DNA from: Aquabacterium sp. OR-4
GTDB taxonomy: Bacteria; Pseudomonadota; Gammaproteobacteria; Burkholderiales; Burkholderiaceae_C
Length of the DNA: 64,000 nt
Direction: 5' to 3'
Assembly: GCF_025290835.2 (NCBI RefSeq)
Contig: NZ_JAOCQD020000001.1
Span: 434,001-498,000, forward strand
The translations under genes and the position numbers were made by a program. Shown one piece after another: positions 1 through 9,093 of the stretch. Positions within the stretch are counted from its first letter, which is position 1. Each line of letters starts with the position of its first letter. Below the pieces are notes generated by a model. It worked only from the letters and a program-made list of their open reading frames with translations. It ran no database searches and had not been told where the DNA came from.

Positions 1-490
1 CGGACAGCCGCTGCTGCATCTGTGCCATGTCGAGCTGCATCTGCCGGGTGTGGGTGCGCAGCTCGTCCAGCAGGGCGGGCGGGCCTGCGGCCTCGGCCGG
101 CGCGCCGTCGGGGTGGGTGTTGCCGGCCAGCTCGGCGGCCATGCGTTCGAGGGCATGGCCGTAACGCGAGGTCTGGTCCTTGGCCAGTGCGGCCTGCGCC
201 GACATGCCGCCGATCAGCTGCTGCAGCCCGTCGCTGACCCGCTGCGCCGCCTGCGGGTCGAGGTCGGCCAGGTGCCGGCGGTACAGCTGCGCGGTGGTGG
301 CTTCATCCAGCGCACCGCGCTGTGCCAGGTGGTGGTCAACCTCCACCCGCAGCGCCGAGGCGCTGTCGGCCACGTAGGCATACCAGACTGCATAGCTCAT
401 CGGATGCAGCGCCGCCGACTGGCGCGACATCAGTGGCAGGGCCTGTCGCAGCAGCTCGGTGCTGCGCTCGGGGGTGTGTGGGTACTGCAT
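1..490 (-). CDS. Probable diguanylate cyclase, N-terminal part (runs off the left edge)
   Basis: An open minus-strand frame starts at the ATG at 488-490 (MQYPHTPERS) and stays open to the window edge, giving about 163 residues. The visible part holds the segments LPLMSRQSAALHPMSYAVWY and AQLYRRHLADLD and a helical stretch ending in HTRQMQLDMAQMQQR. From memory, this N-terminal region precedes GGDEF domains in many Burkholderiales diguanylate cyclases. The catalytic GGDEF motif itself would lie outside the window, so the function is inferred from the N-terminus only. If right, it makes cyclic di-GMP in the cytosol. The 151 bases between this start and the next gene hold nothing I recognise. 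Confidence 0.55.
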   Translation of the reverse strand, partial: MQYPHTPERSTELLRQALPLMSRQSAALHPMSYAVWYAYVADSASALRVEVDHHLAQRGALDEATTAQLYRRHLADLDPQAAQRVSDGLQQLIGGMSAQAALAKDQTSRYGHALERMAAELAGNTHPDGAPAEAAGPPALLDELRTHTRQMQLDMAQMQQRLS

Positions 491-641
491 GACAGCTCGA
501 AAGTACAACAAGGCGCCCGGCCCCTGCGCGGCCCCGCACCGGCGGTGGCGCGGGCCATGGAAGCGGCCGTTGACGTATCTTCGGCAGCGCCGGCGCAAGG
601 CTGAACGGTGCCCGTGCCCGTGCAGGGCGCCAGCGTGACAA

Positions 642-1637
642 GTGGAGCAAACGATGCCAGACCCTTCGTCCGCCGCGCCGTCGGGCGCCCGCCAGCCTGC
701 GCCAGATCAAGCCGTGCCGCGCCGAGATCGTGTTGCGGGCCGTCTCGCATGGGCCGCCCAGGCTGCACTGGTGCTGGCCCTGCTGCCCCTGCCCGGGCCG
801 GCCCTGGCCACCGGCCCGGCCTATGCCGGCCCGCTGTTCGATGCCCACCTGCACTACAACGACGAGGCCTGCGCGCTGGGCGCCGACTGCCCCTATCCAC
901 TGACCGAGGTGCTGGCCATGATGCAGCGCGCCGGCGTGCGTGCGGTGGTGGCCAACAGCCGGCCGAACGACGGCACCAAGACCCTGGCCGCCGCCACCGC
1001 GGCCACGCGTGCGGCCGGCGTCGCGGTGGTGCCCTTCGTGCGCCTGTACCGCAACCGCGCCGACTACACCGGCTGGTTTGCCGACGACAGCATTGCCGCG
1101 ATGGTGCAGCACGAGCTGGCGGCGGGCACACCGGCCGGGCCCTATCGCGGCCTGGGCGAGTTCCACCTCTACGACAGCCGCAATGCCGATGGCCCGATCG
1201 CGCGGCGCCTGATGCAGCTGGCCCAGGCGCGCGACCTGGTGGTGCTGGCGCACGTGGACGACGAGGCCATCGAGCGCCTGATGGCCCATGCGCCGCGGGC
1301 CCGGCTGGTGTGGGCGCACACGGGCATCGGCGGCGTGCCGGTCGAGCGGGTGCGTGCGCTGCTGCAGCGCCACCCCACGCTGATGGGCGAGCTGTCCTAC
1401 CGGCCCGGCCTGACGGCCCACGATGGCCGCCTGAGCGCCGAGTGGCAGGCCCTGCTGGCTGAACACAGCGAGCGTTTTCTGGTGGGCTCGGACACCTGGG
1501 TCAATCCGCGCTGGGGCGCCTACGAGACGCTGATGGCCGAGGCTCGGCGCTGGCTGGGAAGCCTGCCGCCCGAGGCCGCACGGCGCATCGGCTGGGGCAA
1601 TGGCGCGCGCCTGTTCGGCCTGCCCGATCCACCCTGA
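642..1637 (+). CDS. Exported amidohydrolase-family (metal-dependent hydrolase) protein
   Basis: A 331-residue protein of the amidohydrolase-2/TIM-barrel hydrolase superfamily. Visible metal-site motifs are FDAHLHY (the HxH of strand 1, after about residue 65), VWAHTGIGG in the middle and LVGSDTW near the C-terminus (the strand-8 Asp). A hydrophobic segment, [20 protein letters not shown], near residue 45 looks like a signal peptide or anchor, so the enzyme probably acts in the periplasm. The frame opens with GTG at 642; an ATG at 654 in the same frame is an equally good start. The substrate cannot be read from the sequence. It is a single-gene unit, convergent with the SWIB gene and separated from it by a terminator hairpin. 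Confidence 0.7.
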   Translation: MEQTMPDPSSAAPSGARQPAPDQAVPRRDRVAGRLAWAAQAALVLALLPLPGPALATGPAYAGPLFDAHLHYNDEACALGADCPYPLTEVLAMMQRAGVRAVVANSRPNDGTKTLAAATAATRAAGVAVVPFVRLYRNRADYTGWFADDSIAAMVQHELAAGTPAGPYRGLGEFHLYDSRNADGPIARRLMQLAQARDLVVLAHVDDEAIERLMAHAPRARLVWAHTGIGGVPVERVRALLQRHPTLMGELSYRPGLTAHDGRLSAEWQALLAEHSERFLVGSDTWVNPRWGAYETLMAEARRWLGSLPPEAARRIGWGNGARLFGLPDPP

Positions 1638-1660
1638 GCCGCAGGGCGGCTGAAATGAAA

Positions 1661-1682
1661 ACGGCCGGCAAAAGCCGGCCGT
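1661..1682 (-). terminator. Rho-independent terminator of the H1/SWIB gene
   Basis: A 9-bp perfect stem, ACGGCCGGC / GCCGGCCGT, with an AAAA loop. On the minus strand it is followed by TTTTCATTTC, which fits an intrinsic terminator for the gene ending at 1732. It lies 24 bases after the amidohydrolase stop and may act both ways, though the plus strand lacks a T run. Confidence 0.75.
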
Positions 1683-1731
1683 GAACAGTGCGCTGACAGC
1701 GGGCCTCGCCATGCGAGGCCCGCCGCTGGCA

Positions 1732-2166
1732 TCACTTGAGGTGCGAGTTGATCAGCTTGGTCATCTCGAACATCGACACCTGGGCCTGCTTGAAGATCTC
1801 CTTCAGCTTGGCGTCGGCGTTGATCATGGTCTTCTTGACCTGATCCTGCAGCTTGTTCTTCTTGATGTATTCCCAGACCTTCTTGGTGACCTCGGTGCGC
1901 GGCAGCGGCTTGTCGCCGATGACGGCAGCCAGGGCCGCGCTGGGGGTCAGGGCCTTCATGAAGGCGGCGTTCGGCGTGCGCTTCTTGGCGGCGACCTTCT
2001 TGGCCGGAGCGGCCTTGGTGGCCGGCGCAGCGGCCTTCTTGGCCGGTGCTGCCTTCTTTGCCGGAGCGGCGGCCTTCTTCGCCGGTGCTGCCTTCTTTGC
2101 AGCAGGCGCGGCCTTCTTTGCCGGGGCGGCCTTCTTGGCCGGAGCGGCCTTCTTCGCAGTTGCCAT
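1732..2166 (-). CDS. Histone H1-like tail fused to a SWIB/MDM2 domain protein
   Basis: 144 residues. The first ~55 are almost only Lys, Ala and Pro in KKAAPAK repeats, resembling bacterial H1-like DNA-binding tails (chlamydial Hc2, Bordetella BpH1). Residues from about 60 to the end form a SWIB/MDM2 fold (segments TPSAALAAVIG, VTKKVWEYIKKNKLQD, INADAKLKEIF and an aromatic FEMTKLINSHL end). The likely role is nucleoid compaction or chromatin-like binding in the cytosol; the SWIB partner is unknown. I chose the ATG at 2164-2166 because GGAG lies 9 bases upstream; in-frame codons further up are possible. The repeat tail is low complexity and may vary in length between strains. Confidence 0.85.
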   Translation of the reverse strand: MATAKKAAPAKKAAPAKKAAPAAKKAAPAKKAAAPAKKAAPAKKAAAPATKAAPAKKVAAKKRTPNAAFMKALTPSAALAAVIGDKPLPRTEVTKKVWEYIKKNKLQDQVKKTMINADAKLKEIFKQAQVSMFEMTKLINSHLK

Positions 2167-2489
2167 TTGGATGCTCTCCATCACGTGAGTGGTTGATGTG
2201 CCGGGGCCTGGGTCGGGGGTTGCATGAACCCACGCTTCTCTCTGTAGCCTGCAGCAGCCGCGATGGTACTGCCACCCCATGGGGCTGAGAAGCTGTTTTC
2301 CCTCTGAAAACACGCTTTCCACCCTCGTGGCAAGCGCTTTTGTCGCCCCCAGGCATCACCTGGGCACGGGCAGGCGGGCCAAGGCGTGTCGGCGGGTACC
2401 GTCACCCGTATACGTCCGGGCGGCCCGGTGTGCTGCCCGGGGCACTGCAACTGCGCGCCATGCGCAGTGCCGGCGCTATGCTTGCGGCC
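2167..2489. other. Intergenic region with a palindrome
   Basis: The 323 bases between the divergent H1/SWIB gene and the small membrane protein gene hold no convincing gene. A 7-bp inverted repeat, TGTTTTC-CCTCT-GAAAACA, lies at 2294-2312. It sits about 130 bases upstream of the SWIB start and could be an operator or part of its promoter region. I see no clear -35/-10 pair. Confidence 0.4.
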
Positions 2490-2852
2490 ATGATGAAGCT
2501 GCTTGTGCGATGGATGTTGCTGGCTGCCGCGCTGCTCTTGGTGGCGCACCTGTACCCAGGGGTTTCGGTGGCCAGTTTCGGTGCGGCCATGGTGGCGGCG
2601 CTGGTGCTGGGGCTGTTGAACACGCTGGTGCGTCCGCTGCTGGTGCTGCTCACGCTGCCGGTCACGCTGGTCACGCTGGGCTTGTTCCTGTTCGTGATCA
2701 ACGCGCTGATGTTCTGGTCGGCCGCCGGCGTGCTGGCGGGTTTCAACGTCACCGGCTTCGGCGCCGCGCTGATCGGTTCGCTGATCTACAGCCTGTGCGG
2801 CATGGTCATCGATGTGGCCATCGAGCGGCTGTTCAACCGCGGCGAGTACTGA
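2490..2852 (+). CDS. Small four-helix membrane protein of the phage-holin-4 (DUF360, PF04020) family
   Basis: About 120 residues and almost entirely hydrophobic, with four transmembrane segments (WMLLAAALLLVAHLYPGV, MVAALVLGLLNTLVRPLLVLL, TLPVTLVTLGLFLFVINAL, ALIGSLIYSLCGMVIDVAI) and a short charged tail, ERLFNRGEY. The LLNTLVRPLL and LPxTxxTLGLFLxxINA signatures are typical of the family annotated as mycobacterial-type holin IV. In free-living bacteria it is a chromosomal gene of unknown role, not evidence of a prophage. The start is uncertain: the ATG pair at 2490/2493 fits family length, and more upstream in-frame ATGs exist. It is convergent with the M48 protease gene. Confidence 0.7.
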   Translation: MMKLLVRWMLLAAALLLVAHLYPGVSVASFGAAMVAALVLGLLNTLVRPLLVLLTLPVTLVTLGLFLFVINALMFWSAAGVLAGFNVTGFGAALIGSLIYSLCGMVIDVAIERLFNRGEY

Positions 2853-2937
2853 CCGGCCCGCCGCCGATAGTGGCTGGGCGGCCGGGTATCCGGGCGGCCG
2901 GGCGGCCGCAAGCCGGCCGCTGGCTTGGGCGCAGGCC

Positions 2938-2980
2938 CAGCCACAGCCACAGCCACAGCCACAGCCACAGCCACAGCCAC
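2938..2980. repeat. Tandem hexamer (CCACAG) x ~7
   Basis: A perfect CCACAG microsatellite fills the space directly up to the stop codon of the M48 protease gene; the last copy abuts the TAG at 2980-2982. It is non-coding for both flanking genes. Such tracts vary in length by slippage. No function is visible. Confidence 0.9.
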
Positions 2981-4656
2981 TAGTCGTGCAGGTTGCCCTC
3001 GCCGTTGTCGGGGCGGTTGCCGCGCTGGCCCTGTTGCTGCTCGGCCATCAGCTGGCGACGCTGGCCCTGCAGGTCGCGCAGGCGCGAATCGATCACCGAC
3101 AGCTCGATGAAGTCGGGCGCGGCCTGGCCGCTGCGCGCCAGCTGCTGGCCGGCGCGCAGGCGGTCGATGGCACCTTGCAGGTTGCCGAGCGCGGCCTGGG
3201 CCTCGGCCTCGGCACGCACGGCGCGCAGCTTCAGGCCCTGGCGGTCGGCGGTCTGGCCCATCAGCATCCAGGCGCTGCCATCGTGGCGATGCTCGGCCAG
3301 CCAGGTCTGCAGGGCTTCGCTGCTGCTGCGCAGGCCGGCGGGCTGGCCGTCGGCCAGGGCCAGGCGTGCGCGCAGCAGCAGGCTGGTGCGGCTGGCGTCG
3401 GCTGAATCGGGCAGCAGCGCCTGGCGCGCGGCGGGCAGGTCGGCGCGCGCCAGGGCCAGCTCGGCGGCCAGGTGGCGCAGGTCGCGCGCGGTGGTCGCGT
3501 CGATCGCGTCGGCCGGCGCCGCCGCCTGCAGTGCCACCAGTTGCTGCGCAGCACGTTCAGCGCGCGCAAAGTCGCGCAGCTGGGTCGAGGCCAGCGCGGC
3601 GCCGGTGGCCGCGGCCAGCCGTTCGGCCCAGGGCGCGGCCGTTTCGGCGGCGCGGCGGTCCAGGTCCTGCAGCCGGCGCAGGGCCTGCACCGAGGCATCC
3701 ATCAGCACCCGTGCGCGGGCCTGCATCAGCATGTGCCGCAGCGTGGGTGGGGGCAGCGTGACGCTGCCGTTGGTCTCGACACGCTGGCGCGCCTCGCCGA
3801 TGCGGTCCACCGTGAGCGGGTGGCTGCGCAGGTAGGGGAAACCGCCGCTGTCGTTCAGCCGGTTGGCCTGGTCGAGCTTGTCGAACATGGCGGCCATGCC
3901 CGAGGGCGCAAAGCCGGCGTCGGCCATCAGCGCAAAGCCGTTGCGGTCGGCCTCGCGCTCCATGTCGCGCGAGAAGTTCAGCTGCGCCTGCACCATGGCC
4001 GCCTGGCCGCTGGCAATGGCCGCCTGGGCCACGTCGGCATTGCCGGTGCGGCCGGCAACCAGCAGGCCCAGCAGCATGGCGGCCAGGCTCAGCGAGCTGC
4101 TGCGCGAGCCCGCGGTGACGCTGCGCGCGATGTGCCGCTGCGTGACGTGCGACAGCTCGTGCGCCAGCACCGAGGCCAGCTCGTCGGGGCTGCTGGTCAT
4201 GGCGATCAGGCCCAGGTGCACACCGACGTAACCCCCGGGCAGGGCAAAGGCGTTGACGCTGCGGTCACGCACCAGGAAGGCCTCGTACGGAAACAGCGTG
4301 GCGGTGTCGACGCCGATGTCGCCGCGCGCCTGCGCGGCCTTCACCAGCGGCTGCCAGAGCGACTGCACATAGGCCAGCAGCACCGCGTCGTCCAGGTAGT
4401 CGGGATCGCGCCGGATCTCGCGCATGATCTCCTCGCCCACGCGCTTTTCGGCACTGAGGCCGAACTCGTCGGACGCCGATTCCCCCAGCGACGGCAGGCG
4501 CAGCGCCGGGGCCGGGGCGGGTGCGCCCTGGGCCGCCACCGGGCCGCCGGCCAGCAGGGCCAGGCTGGCCGCCAGCATCAGGCACAGCGGCCGCAGGCGC
4601 GGCGGGCGTGGCGAGTGCCGCCGCTGCAGAACGCCGACACGGCCCGGCGTGGGCAT
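2980..4656 (-). CDS. M48-family periplasmic metalloprotease with TPR-like C-terminus (BepA/YfgC type)
   Basis: 558 residues from the ATG at 4656. An N-terminal signal peptide is visible ([20 protein letters not shown] with AGGPVAA/Q cleavage near residue 42). The zinc-protease motif HELSH is at residues 166-170, followed by the third-ligand helix [10 protein letters not shown] about 80 residues on. The C-terminal half is Ala/Leu-rich helical repeat sequence, as in BepA (YfgC), a periplasmic protease-chaperone that removes misassembled outer-membrane proteins such as LptD. The frame is open upstream to 5241 but overlaps moaC on the other strand, so the extension is not believable. The role is inferred from family and architecture. 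The start is chosen to keep the signal peptide intact. Confidence 0.85.
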   Translation of the reverse strand: MPTPGRVGVLQRRHSPRPPRLRPLCLMLAASLALLAGGPVAAQGAPAPAPALRLPSLGESASDEFGLSAEKRVGEEIMREIRRDPDYLDDAVLLAYVQSLWQPLVKAAQARGDIGVDTATLFPYEAFLVRDRSVNAFALPGGYVGVHLGLIAMTSSPDELASVLAHELSHVTQRHIARSVTAGSRSSSLSLAAMLLGLLVAGRTGNADVAQAAIASGQAAMVQAQLNFSRDMEREADRNGFALMADAGFAPSGMAAMFDKLDQANRLNDSGGFPYLRSHPLTVDRIGEARQRVETNGSVTLPPPTLRHMLMQARARVLMDASVQALRRLQDLDRRAAETAAPWAERLAAATGAALASTQLRDFARAERAAQQLVALQAAAPADAIDATTARDLRHLAAELALARADLPAARQALLPDSADASRTSLLLRARLALADGQPAGLRSSSEALQTWLAEHRHDGSAWMLMGQTADRQGLKLRAVRAEAEAQAALGNLQGAIDRLRAGQQLARSGQAAPDFIELSVIDSRLRDLQGQRRQLMAEQQQGQRGNRPDNGEGNLHD

Positions 4657-4912
4657 GGAACGGAGGGCGTTGCAGCGTGCGGATGGGGCGTTCAAGCGTG
4701 GGCCTCGAGGTGGACGGCGTGGCGCCGGGCGGGCACCCCGCCAGGCCTGCTTTGACGGCCTGCCGCAGGTGCCGGCGCCCGGCCGGCGGGGCTTGGACTC
4801 GCCGGCGGCCGCCGGGTTCGCTTCGCCTATCATCGCACCCCTTCTTTGCCCGCCTGTTGCTCGCGCAGCCGGCGCGCGATCGCCCCGACCGCCACGCCAG
4901 GACATGCCGCCG

Positions 4913-5401
4913 ATGAGCTCGCCGCTGACCCATTTCGACGCCCAGGGCCAGGCCCACATGGTGGATGTGGCGGCCAAGGCCGAGACGCACCGCGTGGCGC
5001 GCGCCGTGGGCAGCATCCGCATGCAGGCCGACACGCTGGCGCTGGTGGCCGCGGGCACGGCCAAGAAGGGCGATGTGATCGGCATCGCGCGCATCGCCGC
5101 CATCCAGGCCGCCAAGCGCACGGCCGAGCTGGTGCCGCTGTGCCATCCGCTGCCGCTCACCCGCGTGGCCGTGAGCTTCGAGCTCGACACCGCGGCCAGC
5201 GCGGTGCACATCGCCGTGACCGCCGAGACCGTGGGCCGCACCGGGGTGGAAATGGAGGCCCTGACCGCCGTGCAGGTCGGCCTGCTGACGATTTACGACA
5301 TGTGCAAGGCCGCCGACCGCGGCATGGAGATGACCGGCATCCGCCTGGTCGAGAAGCTGGGCGGCAAGAGCGGGCACTGGCTGGCCGAGCCCAGCGCCTG
5401 A
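4913..5401 (+). CDS. moaC: Cyclic pyranopterin monophosphate synthase (molybdenum cofactor biosynthesis)
   Basis: 162 residues, the usual MoaC length. It converts 3',8-cH2GTP to cyclic pyranopterin monophosphate, the second step of molybdopterin synthesis. Family segments are [16 protein letters not shown] near the N-terminus, [12 protein letters not shown] (the invariant LCHP), [14 protein letters not shown] and [13 protein letters not shown] near the end. I chose the ATG at 4913 because AGGA lies ~10 bases before it; the ATG at 4904 is too close to that site. The gene overlaps nothing, is divergent from the M48 gene and ends 13 bases from the convergent ligase gene. No other moa gene is in view. 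Confidence 0.95.
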   Translation: MSSPLTHFDAQGQAHMVDVAAKAETHRVARAVGSIRMQADTLALVAAGTAKKGDVIGIARIAAIQAAKRTAELVPLCHPLPLTRVAVSFELDTAASAVHIAVTAETVGRTGVEMEALTAVQVGLLTIYDMCKAADRGMEMTGIRLVEKLGGKSGHWLAEPSA

Positions 5402-5414
5402 TGGCGCAACGGCC

Positions 5415-7208
5415 TCAGCGCCGGGCAGGGCGGGCGGCCGCCGCGTAGTCGTGCCAGCCGGGTGCCGGCGCCGGCGCCAGGCACGGAAAGGCCGGTGCCT
5501 GGGGCTGGCCCGCGCAGGCCGCGAAGAACTCATCCGACTCGGGGTTGTCGAACTCGCGCAGCCTGGCGGCCACGCCGCGCGCCAGGGTGTCGTGGCCCTG
5601 GGCGTGCAGGTGCTGCGCCCAGGCGCTCATCAGGCGGGTGTCCAGCAGCGAATGGGTGCCGCGCGCAAAGCCCAGCTCACGCGACGCAGCGGGCGCCTCG
5701 TTGGTGGCTGCCGCGTAATCGGCGTGATGGGCAAACAGCAGGCTGCGCTGGCCCTGGGCAATGCGTTCGGCCAGCGAGCTGCTGCCCACGGGCGGGGCAT
5801 AGATCACCACCACGCGGCGGTAGTCCAGCACCGCCAGTGCGCCGCCAAAGCTCATCATCAGGCCCAGGGCGAGGCCCAGCGTGGCCGCCCAGGGCCCGGC
5901 AGGTGAAGCCTCCAGGCCAGGCTCGGCCGATGCCGGGGCCGGCTCGGCCAGGCCCAGCATCCAGCCCCAGGCAAAGGCCGTGGGCAGCAGGAAGTAGGCG
6001 TACCACAGCGGGTACTCGACCATGCTGTGCAAGGCCGCCAGCAGCACCAGCACCAGCGCAGCCCGGCCCGCACTGCCCGCCTCGGCCGGTGCCTGCAGGG
6101 CGCGGCTGGCGCCCTGCCACAGCGCCCAGCCCAGCAGCGCCAACACCAGCGCAGCCAGCGGCAGGCCCAGCTCCACCGCCAGCTGCAGCGGCAGGTTGTG
6201 GGTGTGGTCGAAGAAGGCCGTGGGCCGGCCGGCAAACGGGCTCAGCGTCCAGGCGAAATTGAACTCGCCAAAACCCACGCCGCGCCACGGATGGGCCATC
6301 ACCAGGGCCCAGGCATTGCGCCAGATGTTGCTGCGGCCATTGCGGCTGCCGCCATCGCCCAGGCCACCGGCGTCGAGCCGCGCCTCGGCGCCCAGCGCCT
6401 GATGCGCCAGTTCGCCGTACCAGCCCATCGCCAGATAGGCCAGGCCGTAGAGCAGCGGCGTGGCCAGCAGCAGCCAGCGCGATGCAGGCGACAGCCGCCG
6501 ATCCATCAGGCCCCAGAGCATCAGCACGCCCAGGCCCACGGCGCCGGTGCGCGAGGCGCTGAGCTCGACGCCCAGCACCAGCAGCGCCACCAGGCCGGCC
6601 ATTGCCGCACGCGGCAGGCGCCCCAGTTCATGCAGCGCAACGGCCGCCACCACCGCCCACAGCAGCAGGCTGCACAGGTGATTGGGTTGGCGCAGATTGC
6701 CCACGGCGCGCCCGGGCAGCCCGCTGGTGGCGATCAGGCTGCCGTCGGTGAGGTCGGGCGCAAACACCTGCAGCAAGGCCACCAGGGCGCTGGCCACACC
6801 GGCAACCAGCAGGCCGACGCAGAAGGCTTCGAAGACGGCCACGCGGGCGATGCGCCGTGCGGCCTCGGCACCCGCGCCCACCATCAGCGCCGCCGCGCCC
6901 AGCAGGCCGATGGCCGCCAGGCTGAGCGAGCGCGGCAGCGCGCCAAAGAGCCACGAGGCCAGCGCCGCCGCCGCCATCAGGCCCAGCGCGCCCAGCAGCA
7001 CGCCACTGCCGTGCGGGCGCCGCGATGGCGCCAGCGCCAGCAGCCACACGCCCCAGGCCGCCACCGCCACGCATTGGTTCAGCAGCGTGGCCGACGGCGG
7101 GGCGTTGTAGGCCAGCAGGGTGGGGGCGCAGGCCGCCAGCAGGGCGGCCAGCCAGAGGGGCAGCGCAGCGCTGCTATGGGCCCGTTGCGGGGCAGGGGCG
7201 GAACGCAT
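5415..7208 (-). CDS. PglL/Wzy-type O-oligosaccharyltransferase, second paralogue
   Basis: About 597 residues with roughly 12 hydrophobic segments: an inner-membrane O-antigen-ligase/PglL-type enzyme that moves lipid-linked glycan onto protein on the periplasmic side. Family hallmarks are GNLRQPNHLCSLL in the first half, the large-loop HPWRGVGFGEFNFAW, and FDHTHNLPLQLAVELG with the conserved His; the last ~150 residues are a soluble Wzy_C_2-like tail. It lies 34-54 bases after a close paralogue and both follow pilA, so pilin is the likely acceptor (inference). In-frame starts are GTG 7229, ATG 7223 and ATG 7208; the last is chosen for typical length. Confidence 0.8.
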   Translation of the reverse strand: MRSAPAPQRAHSSAALPLWLAALLAACAPTLLAYNAPPSATLLNQCVAVAAWGVWLLALAPSRRPHGSGVLLGALGLMAAAALASWLFGALPRSLSLAAIGLLGAAALMVGAGAEAARRIARVAVFEAFCVGLLVAGVASALVALLQVFAPDLTDGSLIATSGLPGRAVGNLRQPNHLCSLLLWAVVAAVALHELGRLPRAAMAGLVALLVLGVELSASRTGAVGLGVLMLWGLMDRRLSPASRWLLLATPLLYGLAYLAMGWYGELAHQALGAEARLDAGGLGDGGSRNGRSNIWRNAWALVMAHPWRGVGFGEFNFAWTLSPFAGRPTAFFDHTHNLPLQLAVELGLPLAALVLALLGWALWQGASRALQAPAEAGSAGRAALVLVLLAALHSMVEYPLWYAYFLLPTAFAWGWMLGLAEPAPASAEPGLEASPAGPWAATLGLALGLMMSFGGALAVLDYRRVVVIYAPPVGSSSLAERIAQGQRSLLFAHHADYAAATNEAPAASRELGFARGTHSLLDTRLMSAWAQHLHAQGHDTLARGVAARLREFDNPESDEFFAACAGQPQAPAFPCLAPAPAPGWHDYAAAARPARR

Positions 7209-7262
7209 CGTCAGGCAGGGCATCTGCACGGCGGTGCAGCGCTGGAAAAACAGCGGCAGATG

Positions 7263-9038
7263 CTAGCAGGCGCCTGCCGCGACGGTTTCATGGCGCCGCG
7301 CTCCGGGTGCGAGGGCCAAGAGCTCGCGCCAGCGGTCGGCGCGGTGGTCGCCAGGGCAGTCGGGCAAGGGCGCTGTCGCGCTGCGGTCGGTGCGGGACGC
7401 CAACTCGTGCAGGCGCCGCCGAACGGCCCAGGCATCGTCGATCCGCCCCGTGGTCTCGAGATGCGTGGCCCATCGGTCCAGCAACACGGGGTCGACCAGA
7501 AAAGCCAGTGCACTGCGCAGCACCGGAGGATCAACGGCCGCCGTTTCGCGTGCCGTTCGATGATCGGCCACATGGGCGAAAAGCAGGCTGCTAGACGGCG
7601 GGCGGCCGCGCGCATCGGCCGGCAAGGGCGCGTGGGTCAGGTGCAGGTAGTCGAGCAGGGCGGCCGCGCCGGCCATCACGCAGGCCAGCGCAAGCCCGAG
7701 TCTGATCCGGCCCATGCCGGCATGGCGCGCAGGGCCAGGTGCTTGTTCGGGTGTCTGGTTCGGTTCTGTCGCCAGTCCAAAGGCCAGCAGCCACACGCTG
7801 GGCAGCAGAAAGTACGCGTGCCACAGCGGAAACTCCAGCAGGCTGTGACCCAGCATCACCAGCATGAACAGCCAGCAGCTGCGGCGCATGGCGCCCTGCG
7901 GCGAGGTGTCGCCGATGCAGCGCCGCAGCAGCCTGGCCAGCGCCAGGCCCAGCATGGCCAGCACGGCCGAGCCGGCCAGCAGGCCCATCTCGGCCCACAG
8001 CTGCAGCGGCAGGTTGTGCGCGTGGTTGAACAAGGCCGTGCCGCGATGGGCCACCGGCTGCAGTGACCAGGCGAGGTTGAATTGGCCCCAGCCCACGCCC
8101 GTCCAAGGGTGCTGCAGGGCCAGCGACCAGGCTGCCTGCCAGAGCGGCCACCGGCCATTTCGCCCTGCGTCGGGGCCGGTGTCGGCCTGCAGACGGGCGG
8201 CCAGGCCTGAGGCCTGCGCGCCGTGCTCGCTGAGCCACAGGCCGAGCAGGGCGGTGGCGAGGCAAGCAGCGGCGGCGATGGCCAGCCCGCGACGCAGGGC
8301 GGGCGAGGCGCACCGATCCAGCAGTGCCCAGGCGGCCAGCAGTGCCAGGCCGGCCAGGCCCCAGCGCGAGCCGCTCAGAGCCAGTGCCGCCGACAGCAGC
8401 ACCGCGTCGATGGCCAGCACCCAGCCGCGGCGTGTGCCGGCCCGCGCACCGTGCAGGTGGGCCGTGGCCACCAGCCCCCAGAGCATCAGGCTGGCCAGCT
8501 GGTTGGCCTGGCGCAGGTTGCCGGTGGCACGGCCTGGCACGCGGGTGGTGGCCAGCATCGGCAAATCTGGCAGCAAGGGCAGTGCCAGCTGCACGATGCC
8601 GATCACGGCGTTGAGCCGGGCGGCCAGCAAAATGGCCGCGCACACGGCCTCAAAACACGCCTGCGCCCGTGCACCCTGGGCCTGTCGGTGGCCGGCATCG
8701 GCCACCAGCAACGCAACAAGCAGCAGGCCTGCGCTGGTCAAGGCCGGCGCGCGGGCGGCCTGCAGCCAGACCACGCTGGCCAGCGCGGCCAGCAACAGCG
8801 CGCCAAGGGCCGCAGGCAATGGCCAGTGGGCGCGCCGGTGCCCAGCGTTCAGACGCGCCGCCAGCATCAGGCACAAACCCCATCCCAGCACCGACAGGCA
8901 TTGCTGCACCGTGCGATGGGCGGGCGGCAGTTCGTAGCTGAACAGCAGCGGCAGCGCGATGGCAGCCATCGCGGCCACCGGCCAGCCTTCAGGCGCGGCG
9001 TTGGCCGGGTTCAGCGGACGCGGACGGGTGAATCGCAC
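7263..9038 (-). CDS. PglL/Wzy-type O-oligosaccharyltransferase next to pilA
   Basis: About 591 residues with the same architecture as the following gene: multiple membrane spans, GNLRQANQLASLMLWG, HPWTGVGWGQFNLAW, FNHAHNLPLQLWAEMG (conserved His in the periplasmic loop), HSLLEFPLWHAYFLLP, then a soluble C-terminal part. Such enzymes transfer undecaprenyl-linked glycans to Ser/Thr of type IV pilins. The frame begins with TTG at 9044 or GTG at 9038. Both fall in or just past the U tract of the pilA terminator and neither has a Shine-Dalgarno site, so expression probably needs read-through or coupling. The start is uncertain; an internal start shortly after is possible. Confidence 0.82.
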   Translation of the reverse strand: MRFTRPRPLNPANAAPEGWPVAAMAAIALPLLFSYELPPAHRTVQQCLSVLGWGLCLMLAARLNAGHRRAHWPLPAALGALLLAALASVVWLQAARAPALTSAGLLLVALLVADAGHRQAQGARAQACFEAVCAAILLAARLNAVIGIVQLALPLLPDLPMLATTRVPGRATGNLRQANQLASLMLWGLVATAHLHGARAGTRRGWVLAIDAVLLSAALALSGSRWGLAGLALLAAWALLDRCASPALRRGLAIAAAACLATALLGLWLSEHGAQASGLAARLQADTGPDAGRNGRWPLWQAAWSLALQHPWTGVGWGQFNLAWSLQPVAHRGTALFNHAHNLPLQLWAEMGLLAGSAVLAMLGLALARLLRRCIGDTSPQGAMRRSCWLFMLVMLGHSLLEFPLWHAYFLLPSVWLLAFGLATEPNQTPEQAPGPARHAGMGRIRLGLALACVMAGAAALLDYLHLTHAPLPADARGRPPSSSLLFAHVADHRTARETAAVDPPVLRSALAFLVDPVLLDRWATHLETTGRIDDAWAVRRRLHELASRTDRSATAPLPDCPGDHRADRWRELLALAPGARRHETVAAGAC

Positions 9039-9046
9039 AAACAAAA

Positions 9047-9067
9047 GTGGGGGCCAATGGCCCCCAC
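9047..9067 (-). terminator. Rho-independent terminator of pilA
   Basis: A 9-bp perfect stem GTGGGGGCC / GGCCCCCAC with an AAT loop. On the minus strand it is followed by TTTTGTTTG. It begins 27 bases after the pilA stop and should make pilA mostly monocistronic, with read-through feeding the ligase genes. Confidence 0.85.
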
Positions 9068-9093
9068 GCTTGCTGATTCAGGACTCAGGCGGA

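Noticed and set aside
2490..2852. Holin-family protein as a sign of a prophage
   Set aside because: The PF04020-type family is widespread on chromosomes, and no lysin, capsid, integrase or att site is nearby.
2980..5241. The M48 protease frame extended to 753 codons
   Set aside because: The extra N-terminus is antisense to moaC, lacks similarity to the family and would hide the signal peptide seen after 4656.
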